Origin: Methylobacterium sp. CB376
GTDB lineage: Bacteria > Pseudomonadota > Alphaproteobacteria > Rhizobiales > Beijerinckiaceae
Assembly (NCBI RefSeq): GCF_029714205.1
Contig: NZ_CP121648.1
Location: 7,479,501-7,543,500, forward strand
Reading direction: 5' to 3'
DNA: 64,000 nucleotides
The translations under genes were made by a program, and so were the position numbers. Each line of letters begins with the position of its first letter. The first letter of the stretch is position 1. Shown one piece after another: positions 1 to 10,373 of this stretch. The notes under the pieces were generated by a model, which saw only the letters and a program-made list of their open reading frames with translations, was not told where the DNA came from and made no database searches.

Positions 1-1701
1 GAAGGTCGGCAGGTCGTGGGTGGTGATCGCGCAGAGCGCGTCGCGCGGATAGGCGCCCGGGCTCTTGAAGGAGCCGCCCTCCCCGCGCTCGAAGGCCAGG
101 ATGCGGTAGCTCAGGATCCCGGCCTGCATCAGCGCGTCGGAGAAGCCCTCCGGCGCGGTGCCGAGATCCTCCGCGATGACGAGGCACTTCGCCCGGTGGC
201 TCTCCAGCCGCAGCACCGCCAGCATCGGCCCGAACGGCATGGCCACGTAGGCGCCGTTCCTCGCCCCGCGGCCGAGCGGGATCAGGTAGAGCCGGGCGAG
301 CTGGAAGGCGTGGTCGATCCGGATCGCCCCGGCATGGCGCATGTTGGCCTGGACGAGGGCCCGGAAGGCCGCGAGGCCGTCGCGCTCCAGCGCCAGGGGG
401 TCGAAGGGCGGCAGGCCCCAATCCTGGCCGCTCGGGGCGAGGAGGTCGGGCGGGGCGCCGATCGACAGGCCGGCGGCGAAGCGCTCGGGATGCGACCACA
501 CTTCCGAGCCGCCCCGGTCGGCGCCGACCGCGAGGTCGCGGTAGAGGCCGAGCCGCATGCCGGACGCCTGCGCGGCCGCGGCGGCCTCGGCGAGCTGCCG
601 GTCGGCGAGGAATTGCAGCCAGGCGTAGAAGGCGATGCGCTCCGGGTTCTCCCGCACGAAGGCGCGCACCTCCGGGGTGCCGTTGCGCCGGTAGGGCTCC
701 GGCCACTCGCCGAGCCAGTGGGCGCCCTGGCGGCGGAAATGCTCGGAGAGCGCGTCGAAGCTGGCGTGGGCCTCCAGGCTCTCGCCGCCCGCGGCGCGGA
801 AGGCGAGGAAGTCGGTGTCCCGCCCGGCCCGGGCGCGGGACTCCTGCCAGAGCGCGTCGAGGACCGGCCCCAGCACCTCCCAGACGCCCGCGTGGTCGAC
901 GAGGGCCGCGTCGCGCAGGCGCGCGATCTCCGGGCGCCTCTCCTCCAGGAGCGCGGCGGCCCGGCTGCCGGCAAAGCCCGGCACGGCGGCCGGGTCGATA
1001 TAGAGCGTCTCCAGGAAGAGCCGCGAGGAGGGCGAGTAGGGCGAGACCTTGTGGCGGTCGCTCGGGAACAGGGCGTGGACGGGGCTCAGGCCCAGGAAGG
1101 CGGCGCCGCGCGCGCCCGCGTCGCTCGCCGCCCGGGCGGCGTCCGCGTAGGTGCCGATGCCGAGATTGCCCGCCGAGCGCATGCCGTAGAGCTGCACGGC
1201 GAGGCCCCAGTCCCGGGCGCCCTCCTCGCCGAGCGCCCGCGGCCGCCAGCAGCGATGCGGCGCGGCGATCACGGTCGCCTCGGCACGCTGCTCGCCGAGG
1301 CCGACGGAGAGCCGGTGGTAGCCCGGCGTCAGGGGCGGCAGGTCGAAGCCCGAATCCGCGTCGCCCGCCGCCACGAGGGCGCGGCCGTCGCGGGCGCTCC
1401 CGCGCTCGTCGACGAGGCGCCAGGTGAGGCTGCCGCCGCCGCGCGCCCGCACCGGCACCCGGGAGGCCCGGCGCGCCTCGACGGGCAGGAGCGGCGGCAC
1501 GAGGCCGCGGCGCAGGGCCTCGACCCGTGCGAGGCTCGCGCGCGCCTCCTCCTCGGTCCCGCAGGGCAGGCCCATGGCGGCGAGCACGCCGCAGCGCACC
1601 TCCAGCGGCGTCTCGACCCGCTGGCCGAAGGCGTCCGTGTAGCTGGCGGCGACGCCCGCGAGATCGGCGAGCCGCGCGACCACATCCTCGGACACCGCCA
1701 T
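1..1701 (-). CDS. malQ: 4-alpha-glucanotransferase (amylomaltase), C-terminus beyond window
   Basis: GH77 enzyme that transfers alpha-1,4-glucan segments between maltodextrins in the cytoplasm. The 567 visible residues contain the family core: IRIDHAF with the likely nucleophile Asp463, IAEDLGT with acid/base Glu511, and TTHDLP with Asp563 close to the edge. Also visible are a LGLYRDLAVG segment and the GLPPFDP loop. About the last 100 residues lie off the left end. The ATG overlaps the treZ stop as TGATG, so the two genes are translationally coupled. The acceptor-remodelling role fits the neighbouring TreZ and GlgX. I first considered TreY for this position, but the GH77 motifs rule it out. 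A treY gene may lie further left (inference). Confidence 0.9.
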   Translation of the reverse strand, partial: MAVSEDVVARLADLAGVAASYTDAFGQRVETPLEVRCGVLAAMGLPCGTEEEARASLARVEALRRGLVPPLLPVEARRASRVPVRARGGGSLTWRLVDERGSARDGRALVAAGDADSGFDLPPLTPGYHRLSVGLGEQRAEATVIAAPHRCWRPRALGEEGARDWGLAVQLYGMRSAGNLGIGTYADAARAASDAGARGAAFLGLSPVHALFPSDRHKVSPYSPSSRLFLETLYIDPAAVPGFAGSRAAALLEERRPEIARLRDAALVDHAGVWEVLGPVLDALWQESRARAGRDTDFLAFRAAGGESLEAHASFDALSEHFRRQGAHWLGEWPEPYRRNGTPEVRAFVRENPERIAFYAWLQFLADRQLAEAAAAAQASGMRLGLYRDLAVGADRGGSEVWSHPERFAAGLSIGAPPDLLAPSGQDWGLPPFDPLALERDGLAAFRALVQANMRHAGAIRIDHAFQLARLYLIPLGRGARNGAYVAMPFGPMLAVLRLESHRAKCLVIAEDLGTAPEGFSDALMQAGILSYRILAFERGEGGSFKSPGAYPRDALCAITTHDLPTF

Positions 1702-3518
1702 CACGCCACCCCTCTCGCGAAGAACCCGGTCCAGGCCGGCAGGACGATCTCGCCGCCCTCGCGGCAGGTTGCAGCGGGCGAGACCCAGATCAAGCGCCCC
1801 TCCGGCGTCGGCAGGGCGAACTCCGCACCGAAATTGGCGACGAAGCGCAGCGTGCCGCCCGCGAAGCGCCAGGTGACGTCGACGACGTCCGGCCGCGGCA
1901 GCCGCGCCGTGCCGCCTTGCCAGCCCGACCGCGTCAGCGGCACGACCTCCCGCGCGCGCGTCGCCAGCAGCGCCCTGGTGTCGGCCAGCACCTCGCGGTG
2001 GGGCGAGCGCTCCCGCTCCGCCCAGTCGATCGTCGAGCGCCGGAAGGTCGCCTCCGCGGTCGGGTCGGGGATCGCCTTGGCCTTCTCCTCGTCGGCGAAC
2101 GCGGCGAAGTGGCGGAATTCCCGCCGCCGCCCCTCGCGCACCGCCTTGTTCAGCGCCTCGTCGGGCGCGAAATCGACGAAGAACTGGAAGGGCGCGGAGG
2201 CCGACCATTCCTCGCCCATCCAGAGCATCGGGATCTGCGGGGCGAGCAGCAGGCCGGCGCGGGCCAGCGCCAGCCGGTCGGGATCGGCGAGGTGGCTCAG
2301 GCGCTCGCCCATCGCGCGGTTGCCGACCTGGTCGTGGTTCTGCAGGAAGGTGACGAAGGCCGAGGGCGGCAGGTGACCCGAGGGCTCGCCGCGCGGGTGG
2401 TTGTCGAGGGTGCGGAAGGGCTCGCCCTGATAGGCGAAGCCCTCGGCGAGGCTGCGGGCGAGGTGCGCGACCGGCCGGTCGGCGAAGCTGCCGTAATAGC
2501 CGGCCGCCTCGCCGGTGAGCAGCACGTGCCAGCCGTGATGGAGGTCGTCCGCCCATTGCGCGGTGTGCAGGGTTGGCCTGCCCCCCTCCCCGCGCTCCAG
2601 CCAGCGGGCCTGGTTGGCCTCGTTCTCCAGGATCAGGTGAACCTCGCGGTCGCCCGCGGCCGCGCGGATGCGGGAGGCGAGTTCCGCCAGGAAATGGGTG
2701 TGGGAATCGTCGAGGATCGCGTGGACGGCGTCGAAGCGCAGGCCGTCCGCGTGGAATTCCTCGATCCAGTACAGGGCGTTGTGCAGGAAGAAGTCCCGCA
2801 CCACGCGCCCGCTCTCGCCCCCGTCGAAGTTGATGCCGGCGCCCCAGGGCGTCTGGTGGCGCTCGGTGAAGAAGGTCTTGGCATAGGCGTGGAGATAGTT
2901 TCCGGCCGGGCCGAAATGATTGTAGACGACATCGAGGAAGATCATCAGCCCGAGCCCGTGGGCCCGGTCGATCAGGCGCTTGAGGTCGTCGGGGGTGCCG
3001 TAGGCGGAATCGGGCGCGAAGGGCAGCACGCCGTCGTAGCCCCAGTTGCGCGAGCCCTTGAAATCGGCGAGCGGCAGGAGCTCGACCGCGGTGACGCCGA
3101 GGTCGCGCAGATCCTCGAGCTTGGCCGCCAGCGCCGCGTAGGTGCCCTCCGGGGTCGCGGTGCCGACATGGGCCTCGTAGACCACCGCCTCCTCCCAGGG
3201 CCGCCCGCGCCAGCCCTCGTCCGTCCAGGCGAAGGCGCCCGGATCGACGACCTGGCTCAGGCCCGCGACGTCCTCGGGCTGGAAGCGCGAGGCGGGGTCC
3301 GGGACGACGAGGTCGCCGTCGATGCGAAAGCCGTAGCGGGCGCCGGCCCTGGCCTCGGGCCGGGTCAGGCGCCGCCAGCCCGCGCCGACCTCCGGCATCG
3401 GGTGCTCGGCGCCGTCGAGGACGAGGGCGACCTCGCGCGCGGTCGGCGCCCAGAGCGCGAAGCGCACGCCCTCCGGCTCGACCTGTGCGCCGAAAGGCAT
3501 GCTGTGCGCGCGCCGCAT
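1701..3518 (-). CDS. treZ: Malto-oligosyltrehalose trehalohydrolase
   Basis: Releases trehalose from maltooligosyl-trehalose made by TreY (GH13). The 605-residue protein has the N-terminal beta-domain (FALWAPTAREVALVLDG), the barrel start VVYEAHVGT, YDGVLPFAP, LDVVYNHFGPAGNYL, nucleophile Asp263 in LRFDAVHAI and acid Glu298 in LILENEA. The ATG at 3518 was chosen because AGAAGGGTG lies 7 nt upstream; a second ATG six codons on (3500) is possible. The stop overlaps the malQ start. It shares the strand with glgX but is separated from it by about 430 bp with a strong hairpin, so it is probably a separate transcript. TreY, its essential partner, is not in the window. Confidence 0.93.
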   Translation of the reverse strand: MRRAHSMPFGAQVEPEGVRFALWAPTAREVALVLDGAEHPMPEVGAGWRRLTRPEARAGARYGFRIDGDLVVPDPASRFQPEDVAGLSQVVDPGAFAWTDEGWRGRPWEEAVVYEAHVGTATPEGTYAALAAKLEDLRDLGVTAVELLPLADFKGSRNWGYDGVLPFAPDSAYGTPDDLKRLIDRAHGLGLMIFLDVVYNHFGPAGNYLHAYAKTFFTERHQTPWGAGINFDGGESGRVVRDFFLHNALYWIEEFHADGLRFDAVHAILDDSHTHFLAELASRIRAAAGDREVHLILENEANQARWLERGEGGRPTLHTAQWADDLHHGWHVLLTGEAAGYYGSFADRPVAHLARSLAEGFAYQGEPFRTLDNHPRGEPSGHLPPSAFVTFLQNHDQVGNRAMGERLSHLADPDRLALARAGLLLAPQIPMLWMGEEWSASAPFQFFVDFAPDEALNKAVREGRRREFRHFAAFADEEKAKAIPDPTAEATFRRSTIDWAERERSPHREVLADTRALLATRAREVVPLTRSGWQGGTARLPRPDVVDVTWRFAGGTLRFVANFGAEFALPTPEGRLIWVSPAATCREGGEIVLPAWTGFFARGVA

Positions 3519-3831
3519 CGAATTCACCCTTCTCGTGCCGGTCGGAGGCGATTGGCCCTGCGCCGGGCCCCTCGACGAGGCAATCCGCCGAGCTTCCGCC
3601 GGTTCCGCCCCGCTGCCGGGCTTCGCGCCCGCAGCCGGGCGGTGGGGCGGCGGCGCCACACCGGGTGCCGGGGGGGCCATCCCCGGCCCGCCGCATGGCC
3701 GGTTTCATGGCTCGCTGCGTCGACGGATACGCCCGATCACCGGATCCGTCACCCTCGCGCCATGCCCTCGCGTCGTCCGGCAGGGTCGGCCGGCCGGCGA
3801 CGAGCGCGTGCCGGGGAGGGACGTGCTCAAA
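3519..3831. other. Intergenic stretch upstream of treZ
   Basis: About 310 bp of GC-rich sequence between treZ and the repeat behind glgX. Open frames here are antisense extensions with no recognisable domain. It presumably holds the treZ promoter, but no convincing -35/-10 pair could be picked out. Confidence 0.4.
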
Positions 3832-3952
3832 CGACATCCGGTTGATTGCGTCGCCATCTCCCGTTTCGGCCATGCGGATGCCGGCTTCGCTCAGGCGCCG
3901 CGCAGGCGTGTGATCCGGGATCCGCTGCGATCAAGCGGATCCCGGATCACAC
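3832..3952. repeat. Dispersed structured intergenic repeat, copy 1
   Basis: The unit starts with CGACATCCGG, continues through GCCATGCGGATGCCGG and TTCGCTCAGGCGCCGCGC, and ends in a large GATC-rich hairpin. The same order of blocks recurs at 11.8 kb, and shorter versions occur at 21.1 and 42.7 kb. Its right end contains the TGA stop of glgX. It resembles REP/BIME-type elements in size, palindromy and placement at 3' ends. Confidence 0.75.
3908..3952 (-). terminator. Perfect 19-bp stem hairpin at glgX 3' end
   Basis: Arms 3908-3926 and 3934-3952 are exact inverted repeats with a 7-nt loop. The TGA of glgX (3949-3947) lies inside the right arm. There is no following T-run, so intrinsic termination is uncertain. 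It could instead act as an mRNA 3'-end stabiliser. Confidence 0.6.
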
Positions 3953-6055
3953 CCCCGGGCTGCGCCCCGGCCGCGCCATCGGCCGGCCGAAGACCAGGAG
4001 CGCGCGGCCCGGCAGGGTCACGGTCGCGCCCGTCCGCACCGGCTCGTGATGCGCCGGAATCCCGTCCGGAACGGTGGTGTCGAAGAGCGGCGTCCAGGGC
4101 CCCCCGATCGCCCGAGCGAGGTGGAAGGCGACCGGGTCCGGCGAGGCGTTCGCCAGCAGGAGCAGCCGCTTGCCGTCCGGCGCGTCGTTGCCGATCTGCA
4201 TCCCGAAGGAGCGCCGCGCCCCGTCCGCCCAGGCCGCCGCGTCCATCTCCTGCCCGCAGGGCGAGAGCCAGTGCACGTCCTTGAGGCCCGCCGGCGTCAC
4301 CGTCTCGCCGGTGAGGAACTTGCGGCGGCGCAGGGCCCGGTGCGCGCGCCGCAGCGCCAGCAGGTTCGCCAGGAACCCGGTCAGGGCCGGGTCGCCCCCG
4401 TCATCCTCCCAGTCGACCCAGGAGATCGGGTTGTCCTGGCAATAGGCGTTGTTGTTGCCGCCCTGGCTGCGCGAGCGCTCGTCGCCCATCAGCAGCATCG
4501 GCACGCCCTGGGCCAGCACGATCGTGGCCAGCATGTTGCGCTTCTGGCGCGCCCGCACGGCCAGGATCGCCGGGTCGTCGCTCGGACCCTCGGCGCCGTA
4601 ATTGCACGAGACGTTGTGGCCGTGGCCGTCGCGGTTCTCCTCGCCGTTCGCCTCGTTGTGCTTGCGCTCGTAGGCGACAACGTCGGCGAGCGTGTAGCCG
4701 TCGTGGGTGGTGATGAAGTTGATGCTCGCCCCCGGACCGCGGCCGGAGGGGGCGAAGATCTCCCGGGAGCCGGTGAGGCCCTGGGTCAGCCGCGGCAGCG
4801 TGCCGTCGTCGCCGCGCCAGAAGCCCCGGGCGGCGTCGCGGAACTGGTCGTTCCAGTCGCTCCAGCCGATCGGGAAGCCGCCGAGCTGGTAGCCGCCCAT
4901 GCCGAGGTCCCAGGGCTCGGCGATCAGCTTCACCCGCGACAGCACCGGATCCTGCAGCATCGCCTGCAGCACCGCGGCGCGAGGGCTGAAATCGTGCGGG
5001 CTGCGCGCGAGGCTCGACGCGAGGTCGAAGCGGAACCCGTCCACCCGGTAGGTCTGGACCCAGTGGCGCAGCGAATCGAGCACCATCTGCATCACCCGCG
5101 GGTGGGCGACGTCGAGGGTGTTGCCGCAGCCGGTAAAGTCGAGGCAGTCGCGCCGGTCGTCCGGCCGCAGCTTGTAGTAGGCGGCGTTGTCGATGCCCCG
5201 GAAGGACAGGCTCGGCCCTTCCCGGTCGGCCTCGCAGGTGTGGTTGTAGACGACGTCGATCAGCACCTCGATCCCGGCGGCGTGGAGCTGGCGGATCGCC
5301 GCCTTGAGGCCGGGCGGGCCGGCCGTGCCGAGATAGCGCGGCTCGGGCGCGAAGTAGTTGAGCGGCGAGTAGCCCCAGAAGTTCGACAGGCCGCGATCGA
5401 CCAGGAAGCGGTCGTCGACGAAGGCCTGGACCGGCAGGAGCTCGATCGCGGTGACGCCCAGGCGCAGGAGGTGCTCGACGACGGCCGGGTGGCCGAGCGC
5501 CGCGAAGGTGCCGCGCCAGGGCAGCGGCACGCCCGGATGGGTCTGCGTCAGCGCCTTGACGTGGGCCTCGTAGATCACGCTGTCGACGAGGGGCCGGCGC
5601 AGCGGCGGGTCGTCGGCGACCTCGGCCTCGGGCGCCGCGACCACGCCCTTCGGCATCATGGCGGCGCTGTCGCGCCGGTCGATGAGGTCGTCGCGGTGCA
5701 GGCCGCGCCGGTAGGCGTAGAGCGCGTCGTGCCAGCGCACCTTGCCGTGGATCTCCCGCGCGTAGGGGTCGAGGGAGAGCTTGTGCGGGTTGAAGCGGTG
5801 GCCCTGCCCCGGGTCCCAGGGCCCGTGCACCCGGTATCCGTAGAGCTGGCCCGGCAGCAGGCCGGCGAGGTAGCCGTGCCAGACGTCGTCGGACCGCCGC
5901 GGCAGGCGGATCACGTCCGTCTGGTGGCGCCCGGTCGGGTCGAACAGGCAGAGGTCCACGGCCGTGGCATGGGCCGAGAACAGGGCGAAGTTCACCCCGC
6001 GCCCGTCGAAATGGGCACCGAGGGGGGCCGGCAGGCCGTCGTCGAGGGCGATCAT
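3947..6055 (-). CDS. glgX: Glycogen debranching enzyme (isoamylase type)
   Basis: GH13_11 enzyme hydrolysing alpha-1,6 branches of phosphorylase-limit glycogen in the cytoplasm. The 702 residues show an N-terminal CBM48 (GVNFALFSAHATAVDLCLF), IDVVYNHT, nucleophile in DGFRFDLAS (about Asp344), acid in LIAEPWDLG (about Glu380), and NFITTHDGYTL with the GlgX-typical ERKHNEANGEENRDG. The ATG at 6055 gives the normal family start (MIALDDGLPAPLG). A TTG 12 codons upstream has GGGAGG only 1 nt away, which is too close. The stop codon is embedded in the repeat hairpin. With MalQ and TreZ it forms a glycogen-to-trehalose breakdown block. Confidence 0.94.
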   Translation of the reverse strand: MIALDDGLPAPLGAHFDGRGVNFALFSAHATAVDLCLFDPTGRHQTDVIRLPRRSDDVWHGYLAGLLPGQLYGYRVHGPWDPGQGHRFNPHKLSLDPYAREIHGKVRWHDALYAYRRGLHRDDLIDRRDSAAMMPKGVVAAPEAEVADDPPLRRPLVDSVIYEAHVKALTQTHPGVPLPWRGTFAALGHPAVVEHLLRLGVTAIELLPVQAFVDDRFLVDRGLSNFWGYSPLNYFAPEPRYLGTAGPPGLKAAIRQLHAAGIEVLIDVVYNHTCEADREGPSLSFRGIDNAAYYKLRPDDRRDCLDFTGCGNTLDVAHPRVMQMVLDSLRHWVQTYRVDGFRFDLASSLARSPHDFSPRAAVLQAMLQDPVLSRVKLIAEPWDLGMGGYQLGGFPIGWSDWNDQFRDAARGFWRGDDGTLPRLTQGLTGSREIFAPSGRGPGASINFITTHDGYTLADVVAYERKHNEANGEENRDGHGHNVSCNYGAEGPSDDPAILAVRARQKRNMLATIVLAQGVPMLLMGDERSRSQGGNNNAYCQDNPISWVDWEDDGGDPALTGFLANLLALRRAHRALRRRKFLTGETVTPAGLKDVHWLSPCGQEMDAAAWADGARRSFGMQIGNDAPDGKRLLLLANASPDPVAFHLARAIGGPWTPLFDTTVPDGIPAHHEPVRTGATVTLPGRALLVFGRPMARPGRSPGV

Positions 6056-6119
6056 CCGGCTTTCATCGGCGCGGCGATGGCCTACGGTCAAGCCTCCCGC
6101 AGGGATCGCGCGGCGGGCC

Positions 6120-6485
6120 TCAGCCGTTCAGGGCCCGGCTCTCCGCATCGGTGAACACCCGCGAGCGCACGTGGAAGCGCACGTCCCGGCCGTTCTCCAG
6201 CGAGAACATGCCGCCGCGGCCCGGCACCACGTCGATGATGAGCTGCGTGTGCTTCCAGTACTCGAACTGGGCCCGGCCGATGTAGAAGTCGGCCCCGCCG
6301 ATCCGGCCGAGGTGGACGTCGCCGTCGCCGATCAGGAAGTCGCCGACCTGGTAGCACATCGGCGAGGAGCCGTCGCAGCAGCCGCCGGATTGGTGGAACA
6401 GGATCGGGCCGTACTCGGCCCGCAAGGTCTCGATCAGGGCGAGCGCCGCGTCGGTGGCGGTGACGCGCGGGGGGAGATCGGTCAT
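6120..6485 (-). CDS. DUF779 domain protein
   Basis: Small protein (121 aa) of the DUF779 family, function unknown. It carries the family's Cys-rich motif HQSGGCCDGSSPMC and ends FHVRSRVFTDAE. DUF779 genes are typically linked to AcoD/ExaC-type aldehyde dehydrogenases, as here: the dehydrogenase lies about 190 bp upstream on the same strand. The ATG at 6485 follows GGAGGAGCGCCG. It is probably in the same sigma-54-driven transcript. The paired cysteines suggest metal or redox chemistry, but that is inference. Confidence 0.88.
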   Translation of the reverse strand: MTDLPPRVTATDAALALIETLRAEYGPILFHQSGGCCDGSSPMCYQVGDFLIGDGDVHLGRIGGADFYIGRAQFEYWKHTQLIIDVVPGRGGMFSLENGRDVRFHVRSRVFTDAESRALNG

Positions 6486-6672
6486 CGGCGCTCCTCCGGG
6501 ATGCCTGCTTGTGTCCTGCGCCGGGGCGGGTCTCCGGCGTGATCGGCCGGGACCGAGGCCTCCCGGCGCAACCTCGCTGAGATGGGCAACACGCCGGGGC
6601 ACGAGGGGGTTGCGGGTCCGGGCGGGTCGGGACAGCGCCCACCGGCCCGAAGGCCGGCGGGGGAGCGGGGTC

Positions 6673-8193
<1,521 letters not shown>

Positions 8194-8249
8194 GGTGTCC
8201 TCCCAGGATCGTCGCCCTCGTCGGGTGCGGGGCGAGCCGTCCTGTCCTG

Positions 8250-8265
8250 AGCAGCCCGCGTGCCA
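8250..8265 (-). promoter_or_regulatory. Sigma-54 (-24/-12) promoter of the aldehyde dehydrogenase gene
   Basis: Read on the minus strand: TGGCACG, 4 nt, CTGCT. This matches TGGCACG-N4-TTGCW with one change in the -12 box. It sits 57 bp before the dehydrogenase ATG and faces away from a gene for a GAFTGA-containing activator, which supports the call. Confidence 0.7.
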
Positions 8266-8407
8266 GGCCGCCGCCGCCGCCCCGCCGCCGGATCTTGCGA
8301 CGCGGTAAGTCCCTGGCAATGCTTCGGTCGACCGGAATTGCGGGCGTCCGACCGAGATCTGCGACGACGCTTCTCGGTGATGGTGCCAGATTTCCCTCGA
8401 CTGAGGC

Positions 8408-8432
8408 TGCGACAGCTGCAACAGCTGTCGCA
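8408..8432. promoter_or_regulatory. Palindromic upstream activator site
   Basis: TGCGACAGCTG, CAA, CAGCTGTCGCA: 11-bp perfect arms. A third half-site TGCGACA follows at 8436. It is about 145 bp upstream of the sigma-54 promoter, the usual enhancer distance, and just before the activator's own start, so autoregulation is plausible. Confidence 0.6.
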
Positions 8433-8456
8433 ACATGCGACAGAGGGAGGCTGAGC

Positions 8457-10349
8457 ATGGAGAGCCGCGTGGCGACGCCCCGCACGCTCCTCGCCGCGCG
8501 CCAGCGCATGGTCGGCAAGGGCGGGCTGGAGGGGGTGCCGGACCCGATCCTGCGCTCCTGGGAGCGTTGCGCGGCGCTCGGCCTCGATTTCGGCACGAGG
8601 CCGCGGGTCGAGCCGGTCACCGAGCGGGAATTGCGCGAGGCCTGCGAGCGCAACGAGGCGCTGCGCCGCCGCTGCCGCCCCGAGATCGAGGCGCTCCACG
8701 CCGACGCGCAGGCGACCGACAGCCTCGTCATCCTCACCGACGCGGAGGGGCTCGTCCTCGACACGCTCGGCAGCACGACCTTCGCGGGCCGCGCCGCGCA
8801 GGTGGCGCTGCGGCCCGGCGTGCCCTGGAACGAGGCCGCCACCGGAACGAACGCGATCGGGACCGCCCTGGTCGAGCGGCGCCCCGTCGAGGTGCGCGGG
8901 GCCGAGCACTACTTCGAGCCGCACCGGATCCTCAGCTGCGCCGCGATGCCGATCCTCGGCTCGCGGGGCGAGACGCTGGGCGCCCTCGACCTGTCCGGGC
9001 CGGCCGCGGTCCACCACATGCACGCGCTCGGCCTGATCCGCCTCGCGGTGGACGCGATCGAGCACCGGCTGTTCGACGCGGTCGCGTCCGACCGGGCGGT
9101 CCTGCGCCTCCACGCGGACCCGGCGCTGCTCGGGACGCCGCGGGAGGGCGTGCTGGTCTTCGACGGGGCGCGGCTCGTCGGCGCCAACCGCGCCGGGCTG
9201 GCGCTCCTCGGCCTCGACTGGAGCGCCATCGACCGCGCGGATCTCGACCGGCTCTTCCCCGACCTGCGCGCGCCGGTCCCGGGCCCGCTCCAGCTGCGCG
9301 ACGGGGCGGGCCGCCTGCTGCACGGGCGGCTCCAGGCGGAGCCGGCCCGCCCGCGCCCGCGACCGGGCCGCGCCCCGGCGGTGCCGGCGGGCCCCGACGC
9401 GCCGGTCTTCGACGCGGCCACCGCCGACCTGCTGGCGCGGGCCGTGCGGCTCCTCGACGCCGGCATCGCGGTCGTGGTCGAGGGCGAGACCGGCACCGGC
9501 AAGGAGGTCTTCTCCCGCGCGGTCCACGCCGCCTGCGCGCGGGCGCGGGCGCCCTTCGTCGCGGTGAACTGCGCGGCCCTGCCCGAGAGCCTGATCGAGG
9601 CGGAGCTGTTCGGCTACGAGCCGGGCGCCTTCACGGGCGCCGCCAAGCACGGCGCCAAGGGCCTGCTGCGGCAGGCGGATGGCGGGCTCCTGTTCCTGGA
9701 CGAGATTGGCGACATGCCGCTCGCCCTGCAATCGCGCCTGCTGCGGGTGCTCCAGGAGCGCGAGGTGCAGCCGGTCGGCGGCGGCCGCCCGGTCCCGGTC
9801 GATTTCGCGCTGATCTGCGCCACCCACCGCGACCTCGGCCAGCTCGTGGCGGAGGGGCGCTTTCGGGCCGACCTGTTCTACCGCATCGCGCCCTACCGGG
9901 TGACGCTGGCGCCCCTGCGCGCGCGGGCCGACCGCCGCGAGGTCGTGCAGCGCCTCTGGGAGCACCTCGGCGGCGCGGCTCGGGGGATCGCCCTGGCGCC
10001 CGCCTGCGCGGCGCTCCTCGCCGAGGCGGAGTGGCCGGGCAATTTCCGGCAGCTCGTCGGCACGCTGCGCGCCCTCCTGGCCCTCGCCGATCCGGGCGAC
10101 GTGGTCGGGCCGGAGCGGCTGCCCGACACCCTGCGGGTGCGCCCGCCGGCACTGCCGGCGGCACCGCCGGCTCCGGCGGCGCTCGCGGCTCCCGCCCCCT
10201 CCGCCGCGGCCGAGAGCCTCGACGCGATCGCCCGCGACGCGATGCGGGCGGCCCTCGACGCGGCGGGCGGCAACGTCTCGGAGGCCGCGAGGCGGCTCGG
10301 GATCAGCCGCAGCACCCTCTACCGGCGCTGCCTGTCGGAGCGGGCCTGA
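8457..10349 (+). CDS. Sigma-54-dependent activator, AcoR family
   Basis: 630-residue enhancer-binding protein. N-terminal GAF-like sensor (about 75-205, with the [15 protein letters not shown] segment characteristic of AcoR proteins), a short PAS-like region (about 225-290), AAA+ domain with Walker A GETGTGKE (343-350), sigma-54-contacting GAFTGA (390-395), Walker [10 protein letters not shown], and a Fis-type helix-turn-helix at the C-terminus ([15 protein letters not shown]). The ATG at 8457 follows GAGGGAGGCTGAGC. Divergent from the dehydrogenase it probably activates. The effector is unknown; acetoin, alcohol or aldehyde are likely by family. The end is convergent with the cyclase gene, 24 bp away. 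Confidence 0.93.
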   Translation: MESRVATPRTLLAARQRMVGKGGLEGVPDPILRSWERCAALGLDFGTRPRVEPVTERELREACERNEALRRRCRPEIEALHADAQATDSLVILTDAEGLVLDTLGSTTFAGRAAQVALRPGVPWNEAATGTNAIGTALVERRPVEVRGAEHYFEPHRILSCAAMPILGSRGETLGALDLSGPAAVHHMHALGLIRLAVDAIEHRLFDAVASDRAVLRLHADPALLGTPREGVLVFDGARLVGANRAGLALLGLDWSAIDRADLDRLFPDLRAPVPGPLQLRDGAGRLLHGRLQAEPARPRPRPGRAPAVPAGPDAPVFDAATADLLARAVRLLDAGIAVVVEGETGTGKEVFSRAVHAACARARAPFVAVNCAALPESLIEAELFGYEPGAFTGAAKHGAKGLLRQADGGLLFLDEIGDMPLALQSRLLRVLQEREVQPVGGGRPVPVDFALICATHRDLGQLVAEGRFRADLFYRIAPYRVTLAPLRARADRREVVQRLWEHLGGAARGIALAPACAALLAEAEWPGNFRQLVGTLRALLALADPGDVVGPERLPDTLRVRPPALPAAPPAPAALAAPAPSAAAESLDAIARDAMRAALDAAGGNVSEAARRLGISRSTLYRRCLSERA

Positions 10350-10373
10350 GCGGCCGTCGCGGCCGGCCCCGCC

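Noticed and set aside
1..1701. TreY (maltooligosyl trehalose synthase)
   Set aside because: The translated sequence carries GH77 amylomaltase motifs (IRIDHAF, IAEDLGT, TTHDLP) rather than TreY's GH13 pattern.
1527..6154. Two plus-strand frames of about 700-770 codons opposite treZ and glgX
   Set aside because: Mirror frames of GH13 genes. Composition is Arg/Gly/Val-rich with no motifs, while the opposite strand has complete catalytic motifs.
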